Below are positions 32,747 through 41,336 of a stretch of 64,000 bases of DNA, in pieces (the stretch's first letter is position 1; each line of letters opens with the position of its first letter). A program made the position numbers and the translations under genes. The notes under the pieces were generated by a model. It was given only the letters and a program-made list of their open reading frames with translations. It had not been told where the DNA came from and searched no databases. The stretch covers positions 1,240,001-1,304,000 of the forward strand of contig NZ_BAAAWN010000001.1 of assembly GCF_039535095.1 (NCBI RefSeq), read 5' to 3'. Source of the stretch: Arthrobacter ramosus (GTDB lineage: Bacteria > Actinomycetota > Actinomycetes > Actinomycetales > Micrococcaceae).

Positions 32747-33807
32747 CTGGCTGGACTTCCGGCGAACCTTTGGAGGGAAGCATAGTCGCCGTTCCAGACG
32801 TCCGAGTCGCCGCTGAAGGGACCGGTACTGCTGTACTGCCACATGCTGTAGTTAGCCCAACTGGACGGAAGAATTCCAGCGTCGTTCGACGGGCCGCCTG
32901 GGTATGCGGCGACCCAGAGGGGGTAGTCCCCGAATCCGGCAGGATCTCCGGTGCACTGCTTCCACCAACTCGTGTTGGTGTAGATCATCGGGAGCCTGCC
33001 GGTCAGGGAACGCATGGTGTTGCCGAAATTCTGTACCCACGACGTGAGTTGGGCGGGTGACATGTCGTAGCAGGTATTGCCCATGTAGACGCCGTTGATG
33101 GTCTGCCCTGCATACGGATTGAACTCAATGTCCAGGACGGGTGGCAAGGTTGCGCCGTCCGAGCTCCATCCGCCGCCGTTTTGCACGAAGTAGTTGGCCT
33201 GGTCCGAGCCTGAGGACCAGTTGGGAATCGCGAAGTGGTAGGCGCCGCGAATCATTCCGACCGCCCGTGAACCTTGGTACTGCGAACTATAGGAGGGGCT
33301 GGTGTAATAGTTACCCTCGCTGGCCTTGACGTAGGCGAATCGCGCTCCCATGTTCCACTGCTGCTGCCAGTCGACACCAGCCTGGTAGTAGCTGACATCA
33401 AGACCCTGAATGCCGAAGGTGGGCGTCCAGCTGCCCTGGGCAGTTAGCGCGCCCTGCACTCGTGGGGAGCGTTGGCCCATTTGCGCGCCCCCTGGTCCCG
33501 CAGCTGCGCGCATTCCGGCTTGGCGATCTGCGCTGCTTTGGGTCGTCGTGGTTGGCGACGGCGTTGCCGCCTGGCTTTTTGCCGCTGGCGGCGTTGGTGA
33601 AGGCGTGGAGCTTGCGGTCGGCAGCGGTGTCGCCGTCGTTTGGGGTGAAACCGCGGGAGACGACGTCGGGGAAGGAACCGGTGCGGCAACCGCCGTCGTT
33701 GCCGAGAGAAGCAAGACCGCCGCGCCGCACAAAGCTGTTAGCGCAAGGTCATGAACGCGGCGCACCCGGAAAGTGGAGGCAGGGGCTTTAAATTGAATGG
33801 TCTTCAT
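31384..33807 (-). CDS. Secreted GH25 muramidase with four C-terminal repeats
   Basis: This 807-residue protein begins with a signal peptide (basic N-terminus, then LALTALCGAAVLLLSATTAVAA), followed by a Pro/Thr/Ser linker to about residue 120. A glycoside hydrolase family 25 domain follows: GIQGLDVSYYQAGVDWQ with the first acidic residue, VKASEGNYY, and the catalytic PVLDIEF. From about 355 come four repeats of about 110 residues, each with a TGWxxD core, a RPDV/RPDL/RADV segment, a HGF/HGY turn and two cysteines; they probably bind the wall. The frame extends to 33861, but GGAG lies 7 bases before ATG 33807. It cleaves peptidoglycan glycan strands outside the cell. Confidence 0.9.
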   Translation of the reverse strand: MKTIQFKAPASTFRVRRVHDLALTALCGAAVLLLSATTAVAAPVPSPTSSPAVSPQTTATPLPTASSTPSPTPPAAKSQAATPSPTTTTQSSADRQAGMRAAAGPGGAQMGQRSPRVQGALTAQGSWTPTFGIQGLDVSYYQAGVDWQQQWNMGARFAYVKASEGNYYTSPSYSSQYQGSRAVGMIRGAYHFAIPNWSSGSDQANYFVQNGGGWSSDGATLPPVLDIEFNPYAGQTINGVYMGNTCYDMSPAQLTSWVQNFGNTMRSLTGRLPMIYTNTSWWKQCTGDPAGFGDYPLWVAAYPGGPSNDAGILPSSWANYSMWQYSSTGPFSGDSDVWNGDYASLQRFAGSPARGSFDSLSLVRDTTSAYLRVTGWSVDLSRPWVSTPVNISVTDPGNVTTGYSFLANAYRPDVDQAFGYGPAHGFDNNIQITASGTYKVCASAVSVNGNVDLGCKSFQANGVEPPVGSFDTLGQVRAPDDVSLRLTGWAVDRANPQTASFADAYVTDPSGQTTGYRITANTSRPDVGSATGYGSNHGFDKSISLSKAGTYHVCTYAIGQYYNTALGCKDITVGSNPPPKGYYDSIRISQAPGAANVVVTGWAFDPTNTAASIPVHVYVQAPDGSNVGTAFTANQSRPDLNNAFGITGNHGFSASLATKGTGTYTACAYAIAVAPLATGNTALGCMSIQVGSTPVPAGYLDSVGVASVSGQANIRATGWTYDPAVPGSSNPVHVYITYPDGTRQGYAFTANLSRADVNNAFGITGNHGYSTLVPITQRGRYTVCTYGIGIAQYSSGNSLAGCQSLNY

Positions 33808-34018
33808 TTCTTGGCTCCACACGAGATTGCCGGTTCCCGATGGAGCGGCACCCTGATTCATCCCACCGTTTCAAATCTGCGGCGGCAATTGGCTGTTGGC
33901 ACTTCTAATTCGAAGGCAACCATAACACTGATGTGCAAGGTGGTGCTAATGTGGTCAATGGGATTTGAGTGAGTGGTTCAGTGCGGTTCAGATACTTCCT
34001 ACCCGGCCGCAACTCTGC

Positions 34019-34067
34019 AAACACCGCCGCCCCGGCCTGCGTATTGCAGGCCGGGGCGGCGGTGTTT
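34019..34067. terminator. Terminator downstream of the deacetylase gene
   Basis: A 22-bp perfect inverted repeat (34019-34040 and 34046-34067) with a 5-base loop, GC-rich stem and A/T-rich ends (AAAC/GTTTT) lies 29 bases past the deacetylase stop. It isolates that gene from the GH25 gene on the same strand. Confidence 0.88.
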
Positions 34068-34095
34068 TCTACTTCGGTGCTGTGTATTCAGAAGT

Positions 34096-35181
34096 TCATG
34101 GCAGGAAGTACCCGGAGACGTCCGCGATGAGTTGTGCCGTGCCCGAGGATTGGCTGTAAAGCGTGACCTTTCCATCGGCACCCACAGGGACCGTGACCAG
34201 GTTGGGGACAATTTGATTAGTGGCGTAGTTCAAATTGGATGTGTTCGGCCGTGCGGTTCCGGAAGCGTATGCGGTGGCGAATCCGAACGACGTCGGATTG
34301 GCTACCGTGAGGTTGAAGGTGACTGCCGAGACCGTTGCGGGGATGCCGTTGACACCGCCGACCTGGAAGGACACTGTTCCGTTCGGTGCCACCGGTGTGC
34401 TGTTGCGGGTGTCGAGGAACCTGTTTGGCGCGATGGGTTGGAAGGTCCCCGATGCCGTTGCGGTGCCGGCCAGGTAGTACCCGGAGACGTCCGCGATGAG
34501 TTGGGTGGTTCCCGATGACTGGTTGTAGAGGGTGACTTTTCCGTCCGCGCCCACCGGCACGGTGACACTATTGGGGACGATCTGTCCGGTGGCGTAGTTC
34601 AGGTTTGAGGCGTTCGGGCGGGCGGTTCCGGACGCGTACGCCGTGACGAATCCGAACGACGTCGGGTTGGCCACGGTGAGGTTGAAGGTTACCGCCGAGA
34701 CCGTCGCCGGGATGCCGCCTACCCCGCCGACCTGGAAGGAGACCGTGCCGCCCGGTGCCACCGGTGTGCTGTTGCGGGTGTCAAGGAACCTGCTTGGCGC
34801 AAGCGCCTGGAACTCCCCGGGCGCCGATGCGGCAGCCGGGACGTAGTACCCGGAGACGTCCGCGATGAGTTGCGCGGTTCCCGATGACTGGTTGTAAAGG
34901 GTGACCTTCCCGTCCGACCCCACGGGAACCGTGACCAGGTTGGGGACGATTTGACCGGTGGCGTAGTTCAGGTTGGAGGCGTTCGGGCGGGCGGTTCCCG
35001 ATGCGTAGGCTGTGACGAATCCGAACGACGTCGGGTTGGCCACCGTGAGGTTGAAGGTCACCGCCGAGACCGTTGCCGGGATGCCGTTGACGCCGCCGAC
35101 TTGGAAGGAGACAGTGCCCCCGGGCGCCACCGGGGTGCTGTTGCGGGTGTCGAGCAGCCTGCTCGGTGTGATCGATTTGAA
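34096..35181 (-). repeat. Three nearly identical 369-bp tandem repeats inside the deacetylase gene
   Basis: The landmark CCGGAGACGTCCGCGATGAG recurs at 34112, 34481 and 34850, a period of exactly 369 bp (123 codons). Copies are near-identical at DNA level apart from scattered changes, mostly in the linker between units. Such homogenised repeats suggest recent duplication or gene conversion and may vary in number between strains. Confidence 0.92.
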
Positions 35182-36609
35182 CACACTGGCCACCGCAACC
35201 GAGTCGTACAGCGCGTAGTCATCCGTTATCAGGGTTCCATTGCTCAGCAGATTCAAGCCCATGCTGATTGCGCTCGCACCTGCCGGAACCGGCGGTGACG
35301 TCCAGGTGGCCTGGGTCCAGGCCGTGGCGGCGACAAAATTCGGACTTGCGGTCCAGTAGTTCCACGTGCCCAGCCCCGTTCGGTAGTACAGCTCGAATTG
35401 GGTCGGAGCCGTCGCCGTGTACCAAGCGGACATTTGATAGGAGTGACCGGGCGTAGCGCTCGGCGCACATTGGCCCAAGTCCAAAGTCGGCAGGAGCTTG
35501 GCATCGCCGTCAACGTAGCCGGAAATTACCATCTGTTCTGCGACGGTTCCCGTGTGACCCGGGGACACGCTGGTAAAGGTGTGGGTGTTGGTGCCGAATG
35601 AGCCAATTGCCCAGCAATACGGGAGGCCAGTGGCCACCGGACCGGCCGTTTCCAAACTCGGGTTCTGGATCAGGTTTCCGACCGTGATGGGTGGCGGGGC
35701 AGCCGGTCCATTGACGAGTGGCTTATCCACATCGAGCGCCGGATTTGCCGGGTCCGGAAATTGGGCGGCCATCACCTGACGCACCGTCTTGACGACGATC
35801 CTGCCTGCCGTTTGTTCCGTCGCCAGCCAATTCACGTAGGCCTGGAAATTGGCTGTCGTGACGGTCAACGGATCGGAGGTGGAGTCGAAATGATGGAAAG
35901 TCAACTGGACCCATCCGCCACCAGCCTCCGCTTGGGTCACGACGGCCTGCAGGTCAGTCAGTGCCCAAGTGTTGTCCACTTCGTCAGGCGCTTTGGTGAA
36001 GTAAAGGTCCGCGGTAGGAACCGGTAACGGTTCGGCCACTTCGGTCAACGTTGGAGCAGCTTTGCTCTTCAGGTCGCCGAGGCCGCGGGCGCTGTTGTAG
36101 CCGCAGGATGCGACTGTTTGTTCCACGGCTGGAGTAGCGGATGCAAAGGGGTAGGCGAAATTCGTGACCCGGAAGCCCATGTTGGTCAGGTTGACGCGGT
36201 CATTGCATATCTGGCGTGCCACCTCGTTCGCATCCATCTGGGCAAGATCGGGGTGCGTGACCGTATGCCCGGCAATTTCATTGCCTGCCGATTGGAGGGC
36301 GAGTGCCTGGGCGGTTGTCAGGTAAGTCGGCGCATTCAGATAGCCGGAGGGAAGGAAGAATGTTCCGAACATTCCTTTCGAGTTCAGGTAAGCCGCAGCA
36401 GCCACCTGATCGGCATTTGCATCGTCAAACGTCAAAGTGACCGTAAGAGGACCGGCAGCCTGGGCTGGCTGGGTCAGAAGGGCCGCATTGAAGAGCGTCG
36501 CTAAAAGAAGCGCGGCTGCCGCCATGGCAAACGCTTTTCGGTGGTTTTTTTGAGCTTCAAAGGAGGGCCTCCGCCCAATGCGGGAAGCCACCATGCACCC
36601 GTCTTGCAT
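34096..36609 (-). CDS. Secreted polysaccharide deacetylase (CE4/NodB) with three C-terminal repeats
   Basis: This protein of up to 837 residues has an N-terminal signal (KNHRKAFAMAAAALLLATLF ... PAQAAG), then a NodB domain: the metal/base aspartates in VTLTFDDANADQ and the metal histidines in HTVTHPDLAQ. A central region (about 330-475) looks like a carbohydrate-binding sandwich. Three repeats follow, each starting SRLLDTRNSTPVAPGG or similar and ending LIADVSGYY; these are DUF-like wall-associated repeats seen in Arthrobacter exoproteins. It probably removes acetyl groups from wall peptidoglycan or a glycan. ATG 36594 is an alternative start; neither has a convincing Shine-Dalgarno. Confidence 0.86.
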   Translation of the reverse strand: MQDGCMVASRIGRRPSFEAQKNHRKAFAMAAAALLLATLFNAALLTQPAQAAGPLTVTLTFDDANADQVAAAAYLNSKGMFGTFFLPSGYLNAPTYLTTAQALALQSAGNEIAGHTVTHPDLAQMDANEVARQICNDRVNLTNMGFRVTNFAYPFASATPAVEQTVASCGYNSARGLGDLKSKAAPTLTEVAEPLPVPTADLYFTKAPDEVDNTWALTDLQAVVTQAEAGGGWVQLTFHHFDSTSDPLTVTTANFQAYVNWLATEQTAGRIVVKTVRQVMAAQFPDPANPALDVDKPLVNGPAAPPPITVGNLIQNPSLETAGPVATGLPYCWAIGSFGTNTHTFTSVSPGHTGTVAEQMVISGYVDGDAKLLPTLDLGQCAPSATPGHSYQMSAWYTATAPTQFELYYRTGLGTWNYWTASPNFVAATAWTQATWTSPPVPAGASAISMGLNLLSNGTLITDDYALYDSVAVASVFKSITPSRLLDTRNSTPVAPGGTVSFQVGGVNGIPATVSAVTFNLTVANPTSFGFVTAYASGTARPNASNLNYATGQIVPNLVTVPVGSDGKVTLYNQSSGTAQLIADVSGYYVPAAASAPGEFQALAPSRFLDTRNSTPVAPGGTVSFQVGGVGGIPATVSAVTFNLTVANPTSFGFVTAYASGTARPNASNLNYATGQIVPNSVTVPVGADGKVTLYNQSSGTTQLIADVSGYYLAGTATASGTFQPIAPNRFLDTRNSTPVAPNGTVSFQVGGVNGIPATVSAVTFNLTVANPTSFGFATAYASGTARPNTSNLNYATNQIVPNLVTVPVGADGKVTLYSQSSGTAQLIADVSGYFLP

Positions 36610-37010
36610 CTCAAGTCCGTTCGTCGCGCCTGCAACATGACTGGTGCGACCTTCCGTGCAGTTTTCCCGCTAGCACAATTCGGGCGTTGCCAGTACTCAT
36701 CGTGGGCATTCATTTGTTATTAACCCGGTGGCGCGTCGATGGTGTAACAGCAATAGGCGCTTGGCCTATTTGGCCAATGGCGCGCGCCTGATTACTCGAC
36801 GCTACGAGCGGCCAATCAGGGTGTCAACACTCGTATTTAGTCACCGTCAACACTCGAGTAGTGGCCAAGCTCCGTCCCGGTTTCGTGCATGCTGTTGGCG
36901 GTTATCCACAACCACGCCAAATTGACTTGGCAGGGTGCTGCAACCTCCCCTAGCCTTAACCCTGTTGAAGGTTTCCGCAGCGCCTGGGCGCATGCTGCAT
37001 TGGGGGGAAC
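36610..37010. promoter_or_regulatory. Divergent intergenic region between the deacetylase and the tad operon
   Basis: No gene is seen in these 401 bases, which are less GC-rich than their surroundings. They must hold promoters for both divergent units. An 11-base direct repeat GTCAACACTCG occurs at 36823-36833 and 36846-36856 (23-bp period), and an inverted-looking TTGGCC...GGCCAA lies near 36760-36778. GGGGG lies 4-5 bases before the tadA ATG. Confidence 0.5.
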
Positions 37011-38234
37011 ATGGAGGCTTTGCGCATCGTCGAGGACGAAGTCCGGGAGCTGATTCGTCGGCGCGGACTGGATCCTTTGAGCCAGGCAGCCGAAGTGCAC
37101 CGCCTCGTCGAGGCCGCCGTGAATGACTACGATGAGCGGGCGCTTCTGGGCCCCTTGCCTCCTTTGGGGCATTTGGACACAGCGCGCAAGTACGTGTTCG
37201 ACGCCGTTGCTGGCTTCGGGCAGCTCCAGCCGCTTCTGGACGACCCCACCATCGAAGAGGTCTGGCTCAACGCGCCCAACGAGGTCTACGTTGCCCGGAA
37301 TGGCGAATCCGAACTTACCTCGATCAGCCTCACCGAGCAGCAGGTTCGCGACCTCGTTGAGCGGATGCTCAAGAGTTCCGGGCGCAGGCTGGACCTCTCC
37401 TCACCCTTTGTGGACGCCGCCCTGTCCGATGGCTCTCGGCTCCACGTCGTCATTCCCGACGTCACCCGCCGCCATTGGGCCGTGAATATCCGCAAATTCG
37501 TGGTCAAGGCGACCCGGCTTGAGCATCTAGTGGAGCTGGGGACGCTGACGGCCGGGTCGGCCGGATTCCTGGGAGCTGCGGTGGCCAGTGGATTGAACAT
37601 TCTCGTCTCAGGAGCCACCCAGGCAGGAAAGACCACAATGCTCAACTGCCTGGCGGCCAACATCGGCTCCCGGGAGCGGGTCATCACCGTCGAAGAGATC
37701 TTTGAACTCCATTTCCCGCTGCGTGACGTCGTTGGCCTCCAGTGCCGCCAGCCAAACCTCGAGGGTCAAGGCGAAATTCCCTTACGCCGGCTCGTCAAAG
37801 AGGCTCTTCGCATGCGGCCGGATCGTCTCGTGGTGGGCGAAGTCCGGGAAGCCGAAAGCCTGGACATGCTTATTGCGTTGAATTCGGGGTTGCCGGGCAT
37901 GTGTACCGTCCATGCGAACTCTGCCCATGATGCCGTGACCAAGATTTGCACCCTGCCGCTGCTGGCCGGCGGGAACATCTCAAGCGCGTTCGTCGTTCCT
38001 ACCGTGGCATCCTGCATCGACCTCGTGGTCCATTGCAGCCGCCACGCGGATGGACGCCGGCAAGTCACGGAGATCCTTTCGCTGGGGCGACGCGTGGAGA
38101 ACGGCATCATTGAGTCGTCCAAGGTATTCGCGATGCAGGACGGCAAACTCCAACCCACTTCGAATTCCATGCCGGCCGCCGAGAAATTCGCCCGGGCGGG
38201 TTTTGACGTCGCCGCGCTCCTGGAGCACTTCTGA
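37011..38234 (+). CDS. tadA: Tad pilus ATPase, CpaF/TadA type
   Basis: This is the cytoplasmic motor of the Flp/Tad pilus (secretion ATPase of the CpaF family). The 407-residue protein has the N-terminal CpaF domain (FGQLQPLLDDPTIEEVWLNAP), Walker A GATQAGKTT at residues 201-209, an Asp box (RVITVEEIFELH), and Walker B/His-box segments (RMRPDRLVVGEVREAESLDML, GMCTVHANSAHDA). The first residue of Walker A and the family length agree with other actinobacterial TadA proteins. It is the first gene of a tightly packed operon; its stop overlaps the tadB start (TGATG). Confidence 0.94.
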   Translation: MEALRIVEDEVRELIRRRGLDPLSQAAEVHRLVEAAVNDYDERALLGPLPPLGHLDTARKYVFDAVAGFGQLQPLLDDPTIEEVWLNAPNEVYVARNGESELTSISLTEQQVRDLVERMLKSSGRRLDLSSPFVDAALSDGSRLHVVIPDVTRRHWAVNIRKFVVKATRLEHLVELGTLTAGSAGFLGAAVASGLNILVSGATQAGKTTMLNCLAANIGSRERVITVEEIFELHFPLRDVVGLQCRQPNLEGQGEIPLRRLVKEALRMRPDRLVVGEVREAESLDMLIALNSGLPGMCTVHANSAHDAVTKICTLPLLAGGNISSAFVVPTVASCIDLVVHCSRHADGRRQVTEILSLGRRVENGIIESSKVFAMQDGKLQPTSNSMPAAEKFARAGFDVAALLEHF

Positions 38235-39088
38235 TGGCGCCGCTGCTGGGCGTTCTCTGCGGGTTGGGTGTTTTTCTCATCTGGTGGTCGGCCTGGGAAC
38301 CACAACCGCTTGCTGTCAAGGAGCCCAAACCGAAACGCCTTGAGTCTTTGTTGCTCACGGCCGGGATCGAAAAGGTGAGCGGCGGGGGATTCATCGCATC
38401 GTGCCTCGGATTGGGCCTTTTCGCCACACTGGTGATCTACATCATGACAGCGTCCTTTTCGATCGCGGCGTGCTTCGGCCTGTTCGGTGCCTGGCTTCCG
38501 TTTGCCGTTGTCAGCTGGCGGGCGCGGAAGCGGACCGCCATGCTCCGGGAGCTCTGGCCCGATGTGGTCGACCATTTGCGCTCGGCAATCCGCGCGGGAC
38601 TTTCATTGCCCGAGGCGCTTATCCAGCTCGGGGACAAGGGCCCCGAAGAGCTGCGGGCACTCTTCCGGGAGTTTGGTGCGGATTACCGTTCCGGCGGCCA
38701 TTTCGATTCGGCGTTGAGCAAGCTAAAGGAGCGCTTGGCCGACCCCGTTGCCGACCGGATCATTGAGGCGCTCAGGCTGACCCGCGACGTGGGCGGATCC
38801 GATCTCGGTCGGCTTCTGGGAACTCTCGCCGAGTTCCTTCGTGAGAGTGCGAGGACCCGCAGCGAACTCGAGGCACGGCAATCATGGACCATCAATGGGG
38901 CGCGCCTGGCTGTTGCCGCCCCATGGATCGTCCTGATGCTGCTGGCCAGCAGGCCGGAGGCTGTTGCCGCGTACAACTCGGCGGCCGGAGTCAGCGTTCT
39001 TGGAGGCGGATTGTTGGTCTCGGGCTTCTGTTACTGGGTCATGCTGCGCATCGCCGCCCTTCCTGAAGATGAAAGAGTGCTTCGATGA
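38234..39088 (+). CDS. tadB: Tad pilus inner-membrane protein TadB-like (type II secretion F fold)
   Basis: This 284-residue protein has an N-terminal helix, a helix pair around residues 55-100 (FATLVIYIMTASFSIAACFGLFGAWLPFAVVSW), a cytoplasmic T2SSF domain (WPDVVDHLRSAIRAGLSLPEALIQL, LRLTRDVGGSDLGRLLGTLAEFLRE), and C-terminal helices. It forms the membrane platform that TadA acts on. It shares one base with the tadA stop and four with the tadC start. Confidence 0.9.
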   Translation: MAPLLGVLCGLGVFLIWWSAWEPQPLAVKEPKPKRLESLLLTAGIEKVSGGGFIASCLGLGLFATLVIYIMTASFSIAACFGLFGAWLPFAVVSWRARKRTAMLRELWPDVVDHLRSAIRAGLSLPEALIQLGDKGPEELRALFREFGADYRSGGHFDSALSKLKERLADPVADRIIEALRLTRDVGGSDLGRLLGTLAEFLRESARTRSELEARQSWTINGARLAVAAPWIVLMLLASRPEAVAAYNSAAGVSVLGGGLLVSGFCYWVMLRIAALPEDERVLR

Positions 39089-40023
39089 CGGCGTTGACTG
39101 CGCTGGCTGTGTTCTGCGGGCTTCTTTTGGGAGCCGGATTGTGGCTCATCTTTATTCGCATGCCATTTATGCGGGCCACCCCGTTCGTGGAGCGCATCGA
39201 GCCGCAACTCAGGTCCCAGAACCTCGAATCGCGCCTGCTGTCCACAACCCCGGACATCGCACCGTTCGGCCCCTTGGAGCGCATTCTGCGGCCGGTGTTA
39301 CGGGACGCGCTCCGCTATCTGGCGAAATTCAACCTCGGTACCACCTCCCTCAACAAGAGGCTGGCAAAGGCCGGTTCTGGAAAGTCCGCGCTGGACTTCC
39401 GCGCGGAACAGTTGCTATGGGCGGCGGCGGGCTTTGCCACGGCGGTTGTCGTCGTGGTCGTGAGCGCGACCGGGGGACGGTTCAGTCCGGGGCCTGCGGT
39501 TGCCTCGGTCCTGGTTTGTGCACTGGGAGGGTTTCTTTTCCGCGACTACATGCTGGGGGTGCGGATCAAACGAAGGCAAAGGCGGATGCTGGCGGAATTC
39601 CCCAGCCTTGCCGAGTTGGTGGCCCTTGCGGTGGGTGCGGGGGAGAGCGCCAGCGGTGCCCTCGATCGGGTGTGCCGCACAGCCCGCGGCGAATTGGCGA
39701 AGGAATTTGCGTTGGTATTGGCCGCCACCCGGGCCGGGACGCCCCTGGTTGAAGCGCTGCACGAGTTTTCGGGACGAACCGAGCTTGGCCCGCTTGTTCG
39801 CTTCGTGGATGGAATTGTCGTCGCCGTCGAACGCGGTACTCCTTTGGCCGATGTTTTACGGGCCCAAGCTGGGGATGTGCGCGATTCAGCCAAACGGGAG
39901 CTGATGGAAGCGGCGGGCCGCAAGGAAATCGCCATGATGGTTCCGCTGGTTTTCGGCGTCCTGCCCCTCACCGTGATCTTCGCCGTCTATCCGGGCTTGG
40001 CCGCGCTGGAACTTGGCTTCTGA
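39085..40023 (+). CDS. tadC: Tad pilus inner-membrane protein TadC-like (type II secretion F fold)
   Basis: This second platform protein has 312 residues with the same overall plan as TadB: an N-terminal helix, a helix pair near residues 110-155, the T2SSF block (FPSLAELVALAVGAGESASGALDRV, LADVLRAQAGDVRDSAKRELME) and a C-terminal helix (MMVPLVFGVLPLTVIFAVYP). The start ATG overlaps the tadB stop (ATGA). In Tad systems the two F-fold proteins act as a heteromeric pair. Confidence 0.9.
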   Translation: MTALTALAVFCGLLLGAGLWLIFIRMPFMRATPFVERIEPQLRSQNLESRLLSTTPDIAPFGPLERILRPVLRDALRYLAKFNLGTTSLNKRLAKAGSGKSALDFRAEQLLWAAAGFATAVVVVVVSATGGRFSPGPAVASVLVCALGGFLFRDYMLGVRIKRRQRRMLAEFPSLAELVALAVGAGESASGALDRVCRTARGELAKEFALVLAATRAGTPLVEALHEFSGRTELGPLVRFVDGIVVAVERGTPLADVLRAQAGDVRDSAKRELMEAAGRKEIAMMVPLVFGVLPLTVIFAVYPGLAALELGF

Positions 40024-40118
40024 TGGCGGGCTCCGACAAGCCTTTCGACATCCATCGCATGGGCATCCGCCCTGCCAAAACAAAAAACTGCACGGATCAC
40101 AACGGATTCCGGCACAAC

Positions 40119-40148
40119 GAAATGGGGAAAAATGAAATGGGCAAAAAT
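40119..40148 (+). repeat. 15-bp tandem duplication at the flp start
   Basis: GAAATGGGGAAAAAT at 40119-40133 is followed at once by GAAATGGGCAAAAAT at 40134-40148 (one mismatch). The duplication supplies two A-flanked purine-rich patches and several ATGs, which makes the start of the downstream pilin gene ambiguous. Confidence 0.85.
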
Positions 40149-40410
40149 GAAGAAGCCCGGACGCCGAAGCCTGCCCGCTTCAGGACTTTTGCTGTGGCAG
40201 CTGTGGACGCTCCCTCCGTCCAGACCATCGCTGGGAACCGCGCCGAACGAAAGTTTGGTCCCCGACGACGATCATCCCGAACGCGGCGATGTACCCGGTT
40301 GGGTCATGATCACGCTGATGTCCGCCTTCCTCGTCGCTGGCCTGCTGGCGCTGGCCGGCCCGGCTCTTGAGGGACTCTTCAACCAGGCCATGAGCAAGGT
40401 CGGAAAGTAA
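40132..40410 (+). CDS. flp: Flp-type pilin
   Basis: This is a short pilin precursor of up to 92 residues. The C-terminal half has an acidic/GD segment, then one hydrophobic helix (VPGWVMITLMSAFLVAGLLALAGP) and a short amphipathic end (FNQAMSKVGK), the Flp layout. The N-terminal leader is unusually long and basic (KWAKMKKPGRRS) if translation starts at 40132, which has GGGG four bases upstream; other starts at or after 40147 are possible. It lies between tadC and the tadE-like genes, as expected for the major pilin. Confidence 0.75.
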   Translation: MKWAKMKKPGRRSLPASGLLLWQLWTLPPSRPSLGTAPNESLVPDDDHPERGDVPGWVMITLMSAFLVAGLLALAGPALEGLFNQAMSKVGK

Positions 40411-40414
40411 GTCC

Positions 40415-40837
40415 ATGCCGTTCCGCAGCCGGGGAGCGGAAGATGGCAGGAGAGTCAGTGCCAGCCGCGGCGATGAACAGGGCTCCGCCGTCGTGGATTT
40501 TGTGCTGGTCGGCGGTCTGTTGACGGTGTTCTTCCTCGCCATCATTCAACTCACCCTGGTGCTGCATGTGCGCAATACCCTCATTGATGCGGCCTCGTCG
40601 GGAGCCCGTTACGGCACTCTTGCCGACCGGACACCGGCCGATGCACGTGAGCGCACCGCAGAGCTGATCGGAACGGCGCTGAACGCGGACTTTGCCCGGG
40701 ACGTGTCGACGTCGGAGGCTAGTTTCCAGGGAATCCGCACCTTGGAAGTGACAGTCCGGGCACCGTTGCCCGTCATCGGGCTGATAGGACCCGGAGCGGC
40801 GCTGGAGGTGAGGGGGCATGCTGCGACTCCCGGCTGA
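40415..40837 (+). CDS. tadE: TadE-family minor pilin
   Basis: This 140-residue pseudopilin has the TadE motif DEQGSAVVDFVLVGGLLTVFF: a short basic leader, a conserved glycine, an acidic residue a few positions into the helix, then the membrane helix. A small periplasmic domain follows (ARYGTLADRTPADARERTAEL). It is separated from the pilin gene by 4 bases and its end overlaps the next gene by 20 bases. Confidence 0.88.
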   Translation: MPFRSRGAEDGRRVSASRGDEQGSAVVDFVLVGGLLTVFFLAIIQLTLVLHVRNTLIDAASSGARYGTLADRTPADARERTAELIGTALNADFARDVSTSEASFQGIRTLEVTVRAPLPVIGLIGPGAALEVRGHAATPG

Positions 40838-41336
40838 TCTTGGCCGTGCCGCGCTTGCCCGCTTCCGGGAGGCGGTCTGCCTGCCACCCGCCGAGGGTCG
40901 GAATTCCGCCGGCCCGCCGTGTGCCTCTGAGCGGGGAAGCGCAGTGGTCGAGTTCATCCTTCTGTCCCTCCTGCTCATGGTTCCCGTGGTCTATTTCATC
41001 GTCACAATTGGGCAAATCCAGGGCGGTTCCTTCGCCGTCGTGGGGGCAGCGGACCAAGCCGCCAAGGTCTATGTCATGCAGCAGGACACTTCCCAGGGGC
41101 GTGTCGCCGCTGAACAGGCTGCCCTTCTGACCCTTGCCGACTATGGCCATTCCGCGGAGCGGGCCTTTGTCGACGTCGCGTGCGACCGCGGCGATTGCCT
41201 GTCGGCCGGCGCTGCGGTCACAGTGACGGTCAAGCTCACGGTGCCGTTGCCCATGCTTCCCTTTGGAGACACCCTGAATCTGGACGCCGCGAATCTAAGT
41301 GCGTCGGCCACTCAAATCGTCGGGCGGTTCCGGTGA
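40818..41336 (+). CDS. TadE/TadF-like pseudopilin
   Basis: This 172-residue protein repeats the TadE plan: ASERGSAVVEFILLSLLLMVPVVYF as leader junction and helix, followed by an external domain with a cysteine pair (VACDRGDCLSAG). Tad loci commonly carry two such minor pilins. ATG 40818 lies inside the end of the tadE gene, and the stop overlaps the next start (GTGA), so translation is probably coupled through the operon. Confidence 0.85.
   Translation: MLRLPADLGRAALARFREAVCLPPAEGRNSAGPPCASERGSAVVEFILLSLLLMVPVVYFIVTIGQIQGGSFAVVGAADQAAKVYVMQQDTSQGRVAAEQAALLTLADYGHSAERAFVDVACDRGDCLSAGAAVTVTVKLTVPLPMLPFGDTLNLDAANLSASATQIVGRFR

Noticed and set aside
33955..34020. tRNA-like stretch (GGTTCAGATACTTCC and flanks) before the terminator
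   Set aside because: I could not find a matching acceptor arm or anticodon arm upstream, so it is not a tRNA; at best chance similarity to a T-arm.
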